A stretch of DNA of 64,000 nucleotides from Calliopsis andreniformis (GCF_051401765.1 NW_027480449.1:4464001-4528000), one strand, 5' to 3'. Counted from the stretch's first letter, positions 26,760 to 42,000 are shown. Notes: generated by a model not told the origin, from the sequence alone. Translations and numbers: made by a program.

Positions 26760-28780
26760 AGGATTGATGATTGAGGATTGAGTATTGAGGATTGAGGATT
26801 GAGTATTGGGGATTGCGGATTGAACATTGAGGATTGAGGATTGAGGATTGAGGATTGAGGATTGTGGATTGAGGATTGAGGGTTGAGTATTGAAGATTGA
26901 GGATTGGGGATTGAGGATTGAGGATTGAGGATTGAGGATTGAGGATTGACGATTGAAGATTGAGGATTGGGGACTGAGAGTTGATGTTTTAGTGACGAGA
27001 ATTGATGTTTGTGGATAGAGATATGAAGATTGCAGATTGAGTATTGCGTATGGAAAACTCTGAACTGAGGATACTCTAGTGAGGATTGAGGATTGACAAC
27101 TGATTGTTGAGGACTGAGGGCTGAAGATTGAGGACTCAGGATTGAGGATTCAGGACTGTGGTTTGAGGACTGTGGATTGAGGATTGGGGATTGGGGATTG
27201 AGGATTGAAGATTGAGGATTTGTTGTTGAGGATTGAAGAATGAGGATTGAGGATTGAGGATTGAGGATTGAGGATTGAAGATTGAGTATTGAGGATTGAA
27301 GATTGAGGATGGAGGATTGAGGACTGAGGATTGAGTATTGGGGATTGAGGATTGAAGATTGAGGATTTGTTGTTGAGGATTGAAGAATGAGGATTGAGGA
27401 TTGAGGATTGAGGATTGAGGATTGAAGATTGAGTATTGAGGATTGAAGATTGAGGATTGAGGATTGGGGATTGAGGATTGAGGATTGAGGATTGAGGATT
27501 GAGGATTGACAACTGATTGTTGAGGACTGAGGGCTGAAGATTGAGGATTCAGGATTGAGGATTCAGAATTGAGGTTTGAGGACTGAGGATTGAGGATTGA
27601 GGATTGAAGATTGAAAATTGATGATCGAAGATTGAGGATTGAGGATTGAGGGTTGTGTATTGGGGACGAGGATTGAAGATTGAATATTGATGATCGAAGA
27701 TTGAGGATTGAGGATTGAGGGTTGTGTATTGGGGACGAGGACTGAGGGTTGAGTATTGATGTTTGAGGTCTGAGGATTGAGGATTGAGGATTGAGAATAG
27801 AGGATTGAGGACTGAGGAATGAAGATTGAGGATTTGGTGTTGAGGATTGAAGAATGAGGATTGAGGATTGAGGATTGAGGATTGAGGATTGAGTATTGAA
27901 GATTGAGTATTGAGGATTGAAGATTGAGGATTGAGGATTGAGGATTGAGGATTGAGGATTGAGGATTGAGGATTGAAGATTGAGTATTGATGATTGAAGA
28001 ATGAGGATTGAGGATTGATGACTGAGTATTGAGGATTGAAGATTGAGGATTCAGGATTGAGGATTGAGGATTGAGGAATGAGGATTGAGGATTGAGGGTT
28101 GTGGATTGGGGACCAGGACTGAGGGTTGAAGATTGATGTCTGAGGTCTGAGGATTGAGGATTGAGGATTGAGTATTGAGGATCGAAGATTGAGGATTGTG
28201 GATTGAGGATTGAGGATTGAGTATTGAAGATTGAAGATTGGGTATTCAGGATTGACGATTGAGGATTGAGTATTGAGGATTGAGAATTGAGGATTGAGGA
28301 TTGAAGATTGAGTATTGAGGATTGAAGATTGAGGATTGAGGATTGAGGATAGAGGATTGAGGATTGAGGATTGAGGATTGAGGATTGATGTTTGAGGTCT
28401 GAGGATTGAGGATAGAGGATTGATAATTGAGGATTGAGGATTGAGGATTGAGGATTGAGGATTGAGGATTCAGGATTGAGGATTCAGAATTGAGGATTCA
28501 GGATTGTGGTTCGATGACAGAGGATTGAGGCTTGAGGATTGAGGATTGAGGATTGAGGATTGAGGATTGAACATTGAGGATTGAGGATTTAAGATTGAGG
28601 ATTGGGTATTGAGGATTGAACATTGAGGATTGAGGATTGAGGATTGAGGATTGAGGACTGAAGATTGAATATTGATGATTGAAGATTGAGGATTGGGGTT
28701 TGAGGGATGTGGATTGGGGACCAGGACTGAGGGTTGAATATTGACGTTTGAGGTCTGAGGATTGAGGATTGAGGATTGAG
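26760..28780 (+). repeat. Block D, copy 2
   Basis: Alpha anchor at 27096, half-anchor at 27509 and M2 at 28508. It repeats the 69-bp local duplication of copy 1 (about 27602-27738), so that small duplication came before the large one. Similarity to copy 1 ends near 28780. Confidence 0.85.
27509..27566 (+). repeat. Half-anchor in block D copy 2
   Basis: Equivalent of 24114 at +3395, with the same neighbours. Confidence 0.8.
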
Positions 28781-30554
28781 GATTGAGTATTGGGGATTGC
28801 GGATTGAACATTGAGGATTGAGGATTGAGTATTGAGGACTGAAGATTGAATATTGATGATTGAAGATTGATGATTGAGGATTGAGAGTCGTGGATTGAGG
28901 ACGAGGACTGAGGGTTGAGTATTGATGTCTGAGGTCTGAGGATTGAGGATTGAGGATTGAGAATTGAGGATTGAGGATTGAGGACTGAAGATTGAGGATT
29001 GGGTATTGAGGATTGAAGAATGAGGATTGAGGATTGAGGATTGAGGATTGAGGATTGAAGATTGAGTATTGAGGATTGAAGATTGAGGATTGAGGACCGA
29101 GGATTGAGGATTGAGGATTGAGGATTAAGGATTGAGGATTGAGGATTTCAGATTGAGGATTGAGTATTGAGGATTGAGAATTGAGGATTGAGGATTGAAG
29201 ATTGAGTATTGAGGATTGAAGATTGGGAATTGAGGATTGAGGATTGAGGATTGAAGATGAGGGCTGAGGGTTGAGGATTGAGGTTTGAGGACTGAGGATT
29301 GAGGATTGAGGATTGAGAGTTGAGGATTGAGGGTTGAGGATTGAAGATTGAGGATTGGGTGTTGAGGATTGAAGAATGAGCATTGACGATTGAGGATTGA
29401 GGGTTGAGGGTTGAAGATTGAGGATTGAGGATTGAGGTTTGAGGATTGAAGATTGAGTATTGAGGGTTGAAGATTGATGATTGAGGATTGAAGATTGAGG
29501 ATTGAGGATTGAGGATTGACGATTGAAGATTGAGGATTGCGGACTGAGAGTTGATGGTTGAGTGATGAGGATTGATGTTTGTGGATAGAGATATGAAGAT
29601 TGCAGATTGAGTATTGCGTATGGAAAACTCTGATCTGAGGATACTCTAGTGAGGATTGAGGATTGACAACTGAGTGTTGAGGACTGAGGGCTGAAGATTG
29701 AGGATTCAGGATTGAGGATTCAGGACTGTGGTTTGAGGACTGTGGATTGAGGATTGAGGATTGGGAATTGAGGATTGAGGATCGAGGATTGAAGATTGAA
29801 GATTGGGTATTGAGGATTGAACATTGAGTATTGAGGATTGAGGATTGAGGATTGAGGATTGAGGATTGAGAATTGAGGATTGAGGATTGAGGATTGAGGA
29901 TTGAGGATTGAGGATTGAGGATTCAGGATTGAGGATTCAGGATTGAGGATTCAGGATTGTGGTTCGAGGACAGAGGATTGAGGCTTGAGGATTGAGGATT
30001 GAGGATTGAGGATTGAGGATTGAGGATTGAGGATTCAAGATTGAGGATTGGGTATTGAGGATTGAACATTGAGGATTGAGGATTGAGGATTGAGGACTGA
30101 AGAATGAATATTGATGATTGAAGATTGAGGATTGGGGATTGAGGGATGTGGATTGGGGACCAGGACTGAGGGTTGAATATTGACGTTTGAGGTCTGAGGA
30201 TTGAGGATTGAGGATTGAGAATTGAGGATTGAGGATTGAGGATTGAAGATTGAGGATTGGGTATTGAGGATTGAAGAATGAGGATTGAGGATTGAGGATT
30301 GAGGCCTGAGGATTGAGAATTGAGAACTGAGGATGAGGACTGTGGGCTGAGGGTTGAGGTTTGAGGAATGAGGATTGAGTGTTGAGGATTGAGGATTGAG
30401 GATTGAGGATTGAGGATTGAGTACTGAAGATTGAGTATTGATGACTGAGGATTGAGGATTGAGGATTGAAGATTGAGTATTGTGGATTGAAGATTGAGGA
30501 TTGAGGATTGAGGATTGAGGATTGAGGATTGAGAATTGAAGATTGAGGATTGGG

Positions 30555-30736
30555 GACTGAGTGTTGAGGGTTGAGAGATGAGGATTGATGTTTGTGGATA
30601 GAGATTTGAAGATTGCAGATTGAGTATTGAGTATTGAAACCTGTGAATTGAGGATATTCTATTGAGGATTGAGGATTGACAACTGATTGTTGAGGACTGA
30701 GGGCTGAAGATTGAGGATTCAGGGTTGAGGATTCAG
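30555..30736 (+). repeat. M1 anchor, gamma type (reference copy)
   Basis: The centre reads GAAACCTGTGAATTGAGG and then GATATTCTATTGAGG. Six copies, confined to 30.6-50.6 kb. Five of them follow a delta anchor by 586-720 bp. Confidence 0.85.
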
Positions 30737-31233
30737 AATTGAGGTTTGAGGACTGAGGATTGAGAATTGATGATTGAGGATTGAGGATTGAGGATTGAGG
30801 ATTGAAGATCCAGTATTGAGAATTGAAGATTGAGAATTGAGGTTTGAGGATTGAGGATTGAGGATTGAGGATTCAGGATTGAGGATTCAGGATTGAGGAT
30901 TCAGGATTGTGGTTCGAGGACAGAGGATTGAGGCATGAGGATTGAGGATTGAGGATTGAGGATTGAGGATTGAGGATTGAGGATTGAACATTGAGGATTG
31001 AGGATTGAGGGTTGAGGATTGAGAATTGAGGATTGAGGATTGAGGATTGAGGATTGAAGATTGAGGATTGGGTATTGAGGATTGAAGAATGAGGACTGTG
31101 GATTGAGGATTGAGGATTGTGGATTGAAGATTGAGTATTGAGGATTGAAGGTTGAGGATTGAGGATTGAGGATTGAGGATTGAGGATTGAGGATTGAGGA
31201 TTGATGATTGAGGATTGAGGATTGAACATTGAG

Positions 31234-31415
31234 GACTGAGTGTTGAGTGTTGAGTTATGAGAATTGATGTTTGTGGATAGAGATTTGAAGATTGCAGATT
31301 GGTTGTTGAGTATTGAAAACTGTGAATTGAGGATATTCTATTGGGGATTGAGGATTGACAACTGATTCTTGAGGACTGCGGGCTGAAGATTGAGGATTCA
31401 GGATTGAGGATTCAG
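31234..31415 (+). repeat. M1 anchor, delta type (reference copy)
   Basis: Distinguished by GATTGGTTGTTGAG, CTATTGGGGATTGAGG and ACAACTGATTCTTGAGG. Eight copies, all between 31.2 and 50.1 kb, where alpha is absent. Confidence 0.85.
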
Positions 31416-31500
31416 AATTGTGGTTTGAGGACTGAGGATTGAAGATTGAAGATTGAGTATTGGGGGTTGAGGATTGAGGATTGAGGATTGAGGATGAGGG

Positions 31501-34500
31501 CTGAGGGTTGAAGATTGAGGTCTGAGGACTCAGGACTGAGGATTGAGGATTGAGAATTGAGGATCGAGGATTGAGGATTGAAGATTGAGGATGGGGTATT
31601 GAGGATTGAAGAATGAGGATGGAGGATGGGCGATTGAGGATTGAGGATTGAAGATTGAGTATTGAGGATTGAAGATTGAGGATTGAGGATTGACGATTGA
31701 GGATTGAGGATTGAGGATTGAGGTTTGAGGATTGATGTTTGAGGTCTGAGGATTGAGGATAGAGGATTGAGAATTGAGGATTGAGGATTCAGGATTGAGG
31801 ATTCAGGATTGAGGATTCAGGATTGAGGATTCAGGATTGTGGTTCGAGGACAGAGGATTGAGGCTTGAGGATTGAGGATTGAGGATTGAGGATTGAGGAT
31901 TGAGGATTGAGGACTGAGGGCTGATGATTGAGGATTCAGGGTTGAGGATTCAGAATTGAGGTTTGAGGACTGAGGATTGAGGATTGAGGATTGATGTTTG
32001 AGGTCTGAGGATTGAGGATAGAGGATTGAGAATTGAGGATTGAGGATTGAGGATTGTGGATTCAGGATTGAGGATTCAGGATTGAGGATTCAGGATTGTG
32101 GTTCGAGGACAGAGGATTGAGGCTTGAGGATTGAGGATTGAGGATTGAGAATTGAGGATTGAGGATTGAGGATTGAGGATTGAGGATTGAGGATTGAGGA
32201 TTGAGGACTGAGGGCTGAAGATTGAGGATTCAGGGTTGAGGATTCAGAATTGAGGTTTGAGGACTGAGGATTGAGAATTGATGATTGAGAATTGAGGATT
32301 GAGGATTGAGGATTGAAGATTCAGTATTGAGGATTGAAGAATGAGGATTGAGGTTTGAGGATTGAGGATTGAGGATTGAGGATTGAGGATTCAGGAATGA
32401 GGATTCAGGATTGAGGATTCAGGATTGTGGTTCGAGGACAGAGGATTGAGGCTTGAGGATTGAGGATTGAGGATTGACGATTGAGGATTGAGGATTGAGG
32501 ATTGAACATTGAGGATTGAGGATTGAGGATTGAGGATTGAGTATTGGGGATTGCGGATTGAACATTGAGGATTGAGGATTGAGGATTGAGGACTGAAGAT
32601 TGAATATTGATGATTGAAGATTGATGATTGAGGATTGAGAGTTGTGGATTGAGGACGAGGACTGAGGGTTGAGTATTGATGTCTGAGGTCTGAGGATTGA
32701 GGATTGAGGATTGAGAATTGAGGATTGAGGATTGAGGATTGGGGATTGAGGATTGAGGATCGAGGATTGAAGATTGAAGATTGGGTATTGAGGATTGAAC
32801 ATTGAGTATTGAGGATTGAGGATTGAGGATTGAGGATTGAGGATTGAAGATTGAATATTGACGATTGAAGGTTGAGGATTGAGGATTGAGTGTTATGGAT
32901 TCAGGACGAGGACTGCGGGTTGAGTATTGATGTTTGAGGTCTGAGGATTGAGGATAGAGGATTGAGAATTGAGGATTGAGGATTGAGGATTGAAGATTGA
33001 GGATTGGGTATTGAGGATTGAAGAATGAGGACTGTGGATTGAGGATTGAGGATTGAGGATTGAAGATTGAGTATTGAGGATTGAAGGTTGAGCATTGAGG
33101 ATTGAGGATTGAGGATTGAGGATTGAGGATTGAGGATTGATGATTGAGGATTGAGGATTGAACATTGAGGACTGAGTGTTGAGGGTTGAGTGATGAGAAT
33201 TGATGTTTGTGGATAGAGATTTGAAGATCGCAGATTGGTTGTTGAGTATTGAAAACTGTGAATTGAGGATATTCTATTGGGGATTGAGGATTGACAACTG
33301 ATTCTTGAGGACTGAGGGCTGAAGATTGAGGATTCAGGATTGAGGATTCAGAATTGTGGTTTGAGGACTGAGGATTGTAGATTGAAGATTCAGTATTGGG
33401 GGTTGAGGATTGAGGATTGAGTATTGAGGATTGAGGATTGAGGATTGAGGATTGAGGATTGAAGATTGAATATTGACGATTGAAGGTTGAGGATTGAGGA
33501 TTGAGTGTTATGGATTCAGGACGAGGACTGCGGGTTGAAGATTGAGGTCTGAGGACTCAGGACTGAGGATTGAGGATTGAGAATTGAGGATCGAGGATTG
33601 AGGATTGAAGATTGAGGATGGGGTATTGAGGATTGAAGAATGAGGATGGAGGATGGGCGCTTGAGGATTGAGGGTTGAAGATTGAGTATTCAGGATTGGA
33701 AATTGACGATTGAGGATTGAGGATTGAGGATCGAGGATTGAGGATTGAGGATTGAGGATTGAAGATTGAGTATTGTGGATTGAAGATTGAGGATTGAGGA
33801 TTGAGGATTGAGGATTGAGGATTGAGAATTGAAGATTGAGGATTGGGGACTGAGTGTTGAGGGTTGAGTGATGAGGATTGATGTTTGTGGATAGAGATTT
33901 GAAGATTGCAGATTGAGTATTGAGTATTGAAACCTGTGAATTGAGGATATTCTATTGAGGATTGAGGATTGACAACTGATTGTTGAGGACTGAGGGCTGA
34001 AGATTGAGGATTCAGGGTTGAGGATTCAGAATTGAGGTTTGAGGACTGAGGATTGAGAATTGATGATTGAGGATTGAGGATTGAGGATTGAGGATTGAGG
34101 ATTGAAGATTCAGTATTGAGGATTGAAGATTGAGGATTGAGGTTTGAGGATTGAGGATTGAGGATTGAGGATTCAGGATTGAGTATTCAGGATTGAGGAT
34201 TCAGGATTGTTGTTCGAGGACAGAGGATTGAGGCTTGAGGATTGAGGATTGAGGATTGATGATTGAGGATTGAGGATTGAGGATTGAGGATTGAACATTG
34301 AGGATTGAGGATTGACGATTGAGGATTGAGGATTGAGGATTGAGGATTGAGGATTGATGTTTGAGGTCTGAGGATTGAATATTGATGATTGAAGATTGAT
34401 GATTGAGGATTGAGAGTTGTGGATTGAGGACGAGGACTGAGGGTTGAGTATTGATGTCTGAGGTCTGAGGATTGAGGATTGAGGATTGAGAATTGAGGAT

Positions 34501-35040
34501 TGAGACTTGAGGATTGGGGATTGAGGATTGAGGATCGAGGATTGAAGATTGAAGATTGGGTATTGAGGGTTGAACATTGAGTATTGAGGATTGAGGTTTG
34601 AGGATTGAGGATTGAGGATTGAATATTGATAATTGATGATTGAAGGTTGAGGATTGAGGATTGAGGGTTATGGATTCATGACGAGGACTGAGGGTTGAGT
34701 ATTGATGTTTGAGGTCTGAGGATTGAGGATAGAGGATTGAGAATTGAGGATTGAGGATTGAGGATTGAAGGTTGAGGATTGGGTATTGAGGATTGAAGAA
34801 TGAGGACTGTGGATTGAGGATTGAGGATTGAGGATTGAAGATTGAGTATTGAGGATTGAAGATTGAGGATTGAGGATTGAGGATTGAGGATTGAGGATTG
34901 AGGATTGAGGATTGATGATTGAGGATTGAGGATTGAAGATTGAGTATTGAGGATTGAAGATTGAGGATTGAGGATTGACGATTGAGGATTGAGGATTGAG
35001 GACTGAGGATTGAGGATTGAGGATTGAGGATTGAGGATTG
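31501..35040 (+). repeat. Block E, copy 1 (period about 7.3-7.5 kb)
   Basis: M2 at 31841, 32100 and 32429, delta anchor at 33294, gamma anchor at 33972 and M2 at 34211. All recur in the same order at 39310, 39569, 39898, 40679, 41287 and 41526. The offset steps from +7497 to +7469, +7385, +7301 and +7315, showing block indels between the copies. Confidence 0.82.
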
Positions 35041-38000
35041 AGGATTGAGGATTGAAGATTGAGTATTGAGGATTGAAGATTGAGGATTTTGGATTGAGGA
35101 TTGAGGATTGAGTATTGAAGATTGAGGATTGGGGATTGAGGACTGACGATTGAGGATTGAGTATTGAGGATTGAGAATTGAGGATTTAGGATTGAGGATT
35201 GAGGATTGAGGATTGAGGATTGAGGATTGACGATTGAGGATTGAGGATTGAGGACTGAGAATTGAGGATTGAGGATTGAGGATTGAGAATTGAGGATTGA
35301 GGATTGAAGATTGAGTATTGAGGATTGAAGATTGGGAATTGAGGATTGAGGATTGAGGATTGAAGATGAGGGCTGAGGGTTGAGGATTGAGGTTTGAGGA
35401 CTGAGGATTGAGGATTGAGGATTGAGAGTTGAGGATTGAGGGTTGAGGATTGAAGATTGAGGATTGGGTGTTGAGGATTGAAGAATGAGCATTGACGATT
35501 GAGGATTGAGGATTGAGTATTGAAGATTGAGGATTGAGGATTGAGGTTTGAGGATTGAAGATTGAATATTGATGATTGAAGGTTGAGGATTGAGGATTGA
35601 GGGTTATGGATTCAGGACGAGGACTGAGGGTTGAGTATTGATGTTTGAGGTCTGAGGATTGAGGATAGAGGATTGAGAATTGAGGATTGAGGATTGAGGA
35701 TTGAAGATTGAGGATTGGGTATTGAGGATTGAAGAATGAGGACTGAGGATTGAGGATTGAGGATTGAGGATTGAGTATTGAGGATTGAAGATTGAGGATT
35801 GAGGATTGAGGATTGAGGATTGATGATTGAGGATTGAGGATTGAGGATTGATGTTTGAGGTCTGAGGATTGAGAATAGAGGATTGAGAATTGAGGATTGA
35901 GGATTGAGGATTGAGGATTGAGGATTGAGGATTCAGGATTGAGGATTCAGGATTGTGGTTCGAGGACAGAGGATTGAGGCTTGAGGATTGAGGATTGAGG
36001 ATTGAGGATTGAGGATTGAGGATTGAGGATTTAAGATTGAGGATTGGGTATTGAGGATTGAACATTGAGGATTGAGGATTGAGGATTGAGGGTTGAGGAC
36101 TGAAGATTGAATATTGATGATTGAAGATTGAGGATTGGGGATTGAGGGATGTGGATTGGGGACCAGGACTGAGGGTTGAATATTGACGTTTGAGGTCTGA
36201 GGATTGAGGATTGAGGATTGAGAATTGAGGATTGAGGATTGAGGATTGAAGATTGAGGATTGGGTATTGAGGATTGAAGAATGAGGATTGAGGATTGAGG
36301 ATTGAGGCCTGAGGATTGAGAATTGAGAACTGAGGATGAGGACTGAGGGCTGAGGGTTGAGGTTTGAGGAATGAGGATTGGGGGTTGAGGATTGAGGATT
36401 GAGGATTGAGGATTGAGGATTGAGTACTGAAGATTGAGTATTGATGACTGAGGATTGAGGATTGAGGATTGAGGATTGTGTATTGAGGGTTGAGGATTGA
36501 GGATTGAAGATTGAGTATTGAGGATTGAAGATTGAGGGTTGAGTATAGAGGATCGAGGATTGAGAATGAGGGCTGAGGGTTGAGGATTGAGGGTTGTGGA
36601 TTCAGGACGAGGACTGAGGGTTGAGTATTGACGTTTGAGGCCTGAGGATTGAGGATAGAGGATTGAGAATTGAGGATTGAGGATTGGGGATTGAAGATTG
36701 AGGATTGGGTATTGAGGATTGAAGAATGAGAACTGAGGATTGAGGATTGAGGATTGAGGATTGAAGATTGAGTATTGAGGATTGAAGATTGAGGATTGAG
36801 GATTGAGGATTGAGGATTGAGGATTGAGGATTGAGGATTGAGGATTGCGGATTGAAGATTGAGGATTGAGGATTGAGGATTAAACGTTGAGTATTGAGGA
36901 TTGAAGATTGAGGATTGATGATTGAGGATTGAGGATTGAGGATTGAGGATTGAGTATTGAAGATTGAGGATTGATGATTGAGGATTGAGGATTGAGGATT
37001 GAGGATTGAGTATTGGCGATTGAGGATTGAAGATTGAGGATTGAGGATTGAGGATTAATGATTGAGTATTGAGGATTGAAGATTGAGAATTGAGTATTGA
37101 GTATTGAACATTGAGGACTGAGTGTTGAGGGTTGGGTGATGAGAATTGATGTTTGTGGATAGAGATTTAAAGATTGCAGATTGGGTGTTGAGTATTGAAA
37201 ACTGTGAAATGAGGATATTCTATTGGGGATTGAGGATTGACAACTGATTCTTGAGGACTGAGGGCTGAAGATTGAGGATTCAGTATTGAGGATTCAGGAT
37301 TGTGGTTTGAGGACAGAGGATTGAGGATTGAGGTTTGAAGATTAAGGATTGAGGATTGAGGATTGAAGATTGAGTATTGGGTATTGCGGATTGAATGTTG
37401 AGGGTTGAGGATTGAGGATTGAGGATTCAGGATTGAGGATTCAGGATTGAGGATTCAGGATTGTGGTTCGAGGACAGAGGATTGAGGCTTGAGGATTGAG
37501 GATTGAGGATTGAGGATTGAGGATTGAGGATTGAGGATTTAAGATTGAGGATTGGGTATTGAGGATTGAACATTGAGGGTTGAGGATTGAGGATTGAGGA
37601 TTGAGTATTGGGGATTGCGGATTGAACATTGAGGATTGAGGATTGAGGATTGAGGACTGAAGATTGAATATTAATGATTGAAGATTGATGATTGAGGATT
37701 GAGAGTTGTGGATTGAGGACGAGGACTGAGGTTTGAGTATTGATGTCTGAGGTCTGAGGATTGAGGATTGAGGATTGAGAATTGAGGATTGAGGATTGAG
37801 GATTGAGGTTTGAGAATTGAAGATTCAGGATTGGGGACTGAGTGTTGAGGGTTGAGTGATGAGGATTGATGTTTGTGGATAGAGATTTGAAGATTGCAGA
37901 TTGAGTATTGAGTATTGAAACCTGTGAATTGAGGATATTCTATTGAGGATTGAGGATTGACAGCTGATTGTTGAGGACTGAGGGCTGAAGATTGAGGATT

Positions 38001-39059
38001 CAGGATTGAGGATTCAGAATTGAGGTTTGAGGACTGAGGATTAAGGATTGAGGATTGAGGATTGAGGATTGAGGATTGAGGATTGAAGATTGAGGATTGA
38101 GGTTTGAGGATTGACGATTGAGGATTGAGGACTCAGGATTGAGGATTCAGGATTGAGGATTCAGGATTGTGGTTCGAGGACAGAGGATTGAGGCTTGAGG
38201 ATTGAGGATTGAGGATTGAGGATTGAGGATTGAGGATTGAGGATTTCAGATTGAGGATTGGGTATTGAGGATTGAAAATTGAGGATTGAGGATTGAGGAT
38301 TGAGGATTGAGTATTGGGGATTGCGGATTGAACATTGAGGATTGAGGATTGAGGATTGAGGACTGAAGATTGAATATTGATGATTGAAGATTGATGATTG
38401 AGGATTGAGAGTCGTGGATTGAGGACGAGGACTGAGGGTTGAGTATTGATGTCTGAGGTCTGAGGATTGAGGATTGAGGATTGAGAATTGAGGATTGAGG
38501 ATTGAGGACTGAAGATTGAGGATTGGGTATTGAGGATTGAAGAATGAGGATTGAGGATTGAGGATTGAGGATTGAGGATTGAAGATTGAGTATTGATGAT
38601 TGAAGATTGATGATTGAGGATTGAGGGTTATGGATTGTTGACGAGGACTGAGGGTTGAGTATTGATGTCTGAGGTCTGAGGATTGAGGATTGAGGATTGA
38701 GAATTGAGGATTGAGGATTGAGTATTGAAGATTGAGGATTGGGTATTGAGGATTGAAGAATGAGCATTGAGGATTGAGGATTGAGGATTGAGGATTGAAG
38801 ATTGAGGATTGAGGATTGAGGTTTGAGAATTGTAGATTGAGTATTGAGGATTGAAGATTCAGGATTGAGGATTGAGGATTGAGGATTGAGGATTGACGAT
38901 TGAAGATTGAGGATTGCGTATTGAGGATTGAAGAATGAGGACTGAGGATTGAGGATTGAGGATTGAGGATTGAAGATTGAGTATTGAGGATTGAAGATTG
39001 AGGATTGAGGATTGGGTATTGATGGTTGAACATTGAGGATTGAGGATTGAGGATTGAGG
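35041..39059 (+). repeat. Segment between block E copies
   Basis: Holds M2 at 35957, 37465 and 38171, an M3 near 36160, an AGGCCT module at 36305, a delta anchor at 37240 and a gamma anchor at 37960. About 37010-37400 resembles 42412-42700 (offset +5403), marked by GAGTATTGGCGATTG. Confidence 0.75.
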
Positions 39060-42000
39060 ATTGAGGACTGAGGATTGAAGATTGAGGATGGGGTATTGAG
39101 GATTGAAGAATGAGGATGGAGGATGGGCGATTGAGGATTGAGGATTGAGGATTGAAGATTGACGATTGAGGATTGAGGATTGAGGATTGAGGTTTGAGGA
39201 ACGATGTTTGAGGTCTGAGGATTGAGGATAGAGGATTGAGAATTGAGGATTGAGGATTCAGGATTGAGGATTCAGGATTGAGGATTCAGGATTGAGGATT
39301 CAGGATTGTGGTTCGAGGACAGAGGATTGAGGCTTGAGGATTGAGGATTGAGGATTGAGGATTGAGGATTGAGGATTGAGGGCTGAGGGCTGATGATTGA
39401 GGATTCAGGGTTGAGGATTCAGAATTGAGGTTTGAGGACTGAGGATTGAGGATTGAGGATTGATGTTTGAGGTCTGAGGATTGAGGATAGAGGATTGAGA
39501 ATTGAGGATTGAGGATTGAGGATTGTGGATTCAGGATTGAGGATTCAGGATTGAGGATTCAGGATTGTGGTTCGAGGACAGAGGATTGAGGCTTGAGGAT
39601 TGAGGATTGAGGATTGAGAATTGAGGATTGAGGATTGAGGATTGAGGATTGAGGATTGAGGATTGAGGATTGAGGACTGAGGGCCGAAGATTGAGGATTC
39701 AGGGTTGAGGATTCAGAATTGAGGTTTGAGGACTGAGGATTGAGAATTGATGATTGAGGATTGAGGATTGAGGATTGAGGATTGAAGATTCAGTATTGAG
39801 GATTGAAGATTGAGGATTGAGGTTTGAGGATTGAGGATTGAGGATTGAGGATTGAGGATTCAGGAATGAGGATTCAGGATTGAGGATTCAGGATTGTGGT
39901 TCGAGGACAGAGGATTGAGGCTTGAGGATTGAGGATTGAGGATTGACGATTGAGGATTGAGGATTGAGGATTGAGGACTGAAGATTGAATATTGATGATT
40001 GAAGATTGATGATTGAGGATTGAGAGTTGTGGATTGAGGACGAGGACTGAGGGTTGAGTATTGATGTCTGAGGTCTGAGGATTGAGGATTGAGGATTGAG
40101 AATTGAGGATTGAGGATTGAGGATTGGGGATTGAGGATTGAGGATCGAGGATTGAAGATTGAAGATTGGGTATTGAGGATTGAACATTGAGTATTGAGGA
40201 TTGAGGATTGAGGATTGAGGATTGAGGATTGAAGATTGAATATTGACGATTGAAGGTTGAGGATTGAGGATTGAGTGTTATGGATTCAGGACGAGGACTG
40301 CGGGTTGAGTATTGATGTTTGAGGTCTGAGGATTGAGGATAGAGGATTGAGAATTGAGGATTGAGGATTGAGGATTGAAGATTGAGGATTGGGTATTGAG
40401 GATTGAAGAATGAGGACTGTGGATTGAGGATTGAGGATTGAGGATTGAAGATTGAGTATTGAGGATTGAAGGTTGAGGATTGAGGATTGAGGATTGAGGA
40501 TTGAGGATTGAGGATTGAGGATTGATGATTGAGGATTGAGGATTGAACATTGAGGACTGAGTGTTGAGGGTTGAGTGATGAGAATTGATGTTTGTGGATA
40601 GAGATTTGAAGATCGCAGATTGGTTGTTGAGTATTGAAAACTGTGAACTGAGGATATTCTATTGGGGATTGAGGATTGACAACTGATTCTTGAGGACTGA
40701 GGGCTGAAGATTGAGGATTCAGGATTGAGGATTCAGAATTGTGGTTTGAGGACTGAGGATTGTAGATTGAAGATTCAGTATTGGGGGTTGAGGATTGAGG
40801 ATTGAGGATTGAGGATTGAGGATGAGGGCTGAGGGTTGAAGATTGAGGTCTGAGGACTCAGGACTGAGGATTGAGGATTGAGAATTGAGGATCGAGGATT
40901 GAGGATTGAAGATTGAGGATGGGGTATTGAGGATTGAAGAATGAGGATGGAGGATGGGCGCTTGAGGATTGAGGGTTGAAGATTGAGTATTCAGGATTGG
41001 AAATTGACGATTGAGGATTGAGGATTGAGGATCGAGGATTGAGGATTGAGGATTGAGGATTGAAGATTGAGTATTGTGGATTGAAGATTGAGGATTGAGG
41101 ATTGAGGATTGAGGATTGAGGATTGAGGATTGAGGATTGAGAATTGAAGATTGAGGATTGGGGACTGAGTGTTGATGGTTGAGTGATGAGGATTGATGTT
41201 TGTGGATAGAGATTTGAAGATTGCAGATTGAGTATTGAGTATTGAAACCTGTGAATTGAGGATATTCTATTGAGGATTGAGGATTGACAACTGATTGTTG
41301 AGGACTGAGGGCTGAAGATTGAGGATTCAGGGTTGAGGATTCAGAATTGAGGTTTGAGGACTGAGGATTGAGGATTGATGATTGAGGATTGAGGATTGAG
41401 GATTGAGGATTGAGTATTGAAGATTCAGTATTGAGGATTGAAGATTGAGGATTGAGGTTTGAGGATTGAGGATTGAGGATTGAGGATTCAGGATTGAGTA
41501 TTCAGGATTGAGGATTCAGGATTGTGGTTCGAGGACAGAGGATTGAGGCTTGAGGATTGAGGATTGAGGATTGATGATTGAGGATTGAGGATTGAGGATT
41601 GAGGATTGAACATTGAGGATTGAGGATTGACGATTGAGGATTGAGGATTGAGGATTGAGGATTGAGGATTGAGGATTGATGTTTGAGGTCTGAGGATTGA
41701 ATATTGATGATTGAAGATTGATGATTGAGGATTGAGAGTTGTGGATTGAGGACGAGGACTGAGGGTTGAGTATTGATGTCTGAGGTCTGAGGATTGAGGA
41801 TTGAGGATTGAGAATTGAGGATTGAGAATTGAGGATTGGGGATTGAGGATTGAGGATCGAGGATTGAAGATTGAAGATTGGGTATAGAGGGTTGAACATT
41901 GAGTATTGAGGATTGAGGTTTGAGGATTGAGGATTGAGGATTGAATATTGAATATTGATGATTAAAGGTTGAGGATTGAGGATTGAGGGTTATGGATTCA

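Larger units (their letters stand above)
28781..31500 (+). repeat. Transition zone from alpha-rich to gamma/delta-rich satellite
   Basis: Contains the rightmost alpha anchor (29666), M2 at 29961 and 30911, an AGGCCT module at 30302, the first gamma anchor (30679) and the first delta anchor (31358). From here rightward, M2 with GAGGAC becomes frequent and alpha anchors disappear. Confidence 0.78.

Noticed and set aside
25583..26827. Overlapping minus-strand frames of 344 and 414 codons (25117-26151 and 25583-26827)
   Set aside because: Two frames overlap for over 500 bp with the same repeated peptide, which is what a 7-bp repeat predicts. No coding signature separates either frame from background.
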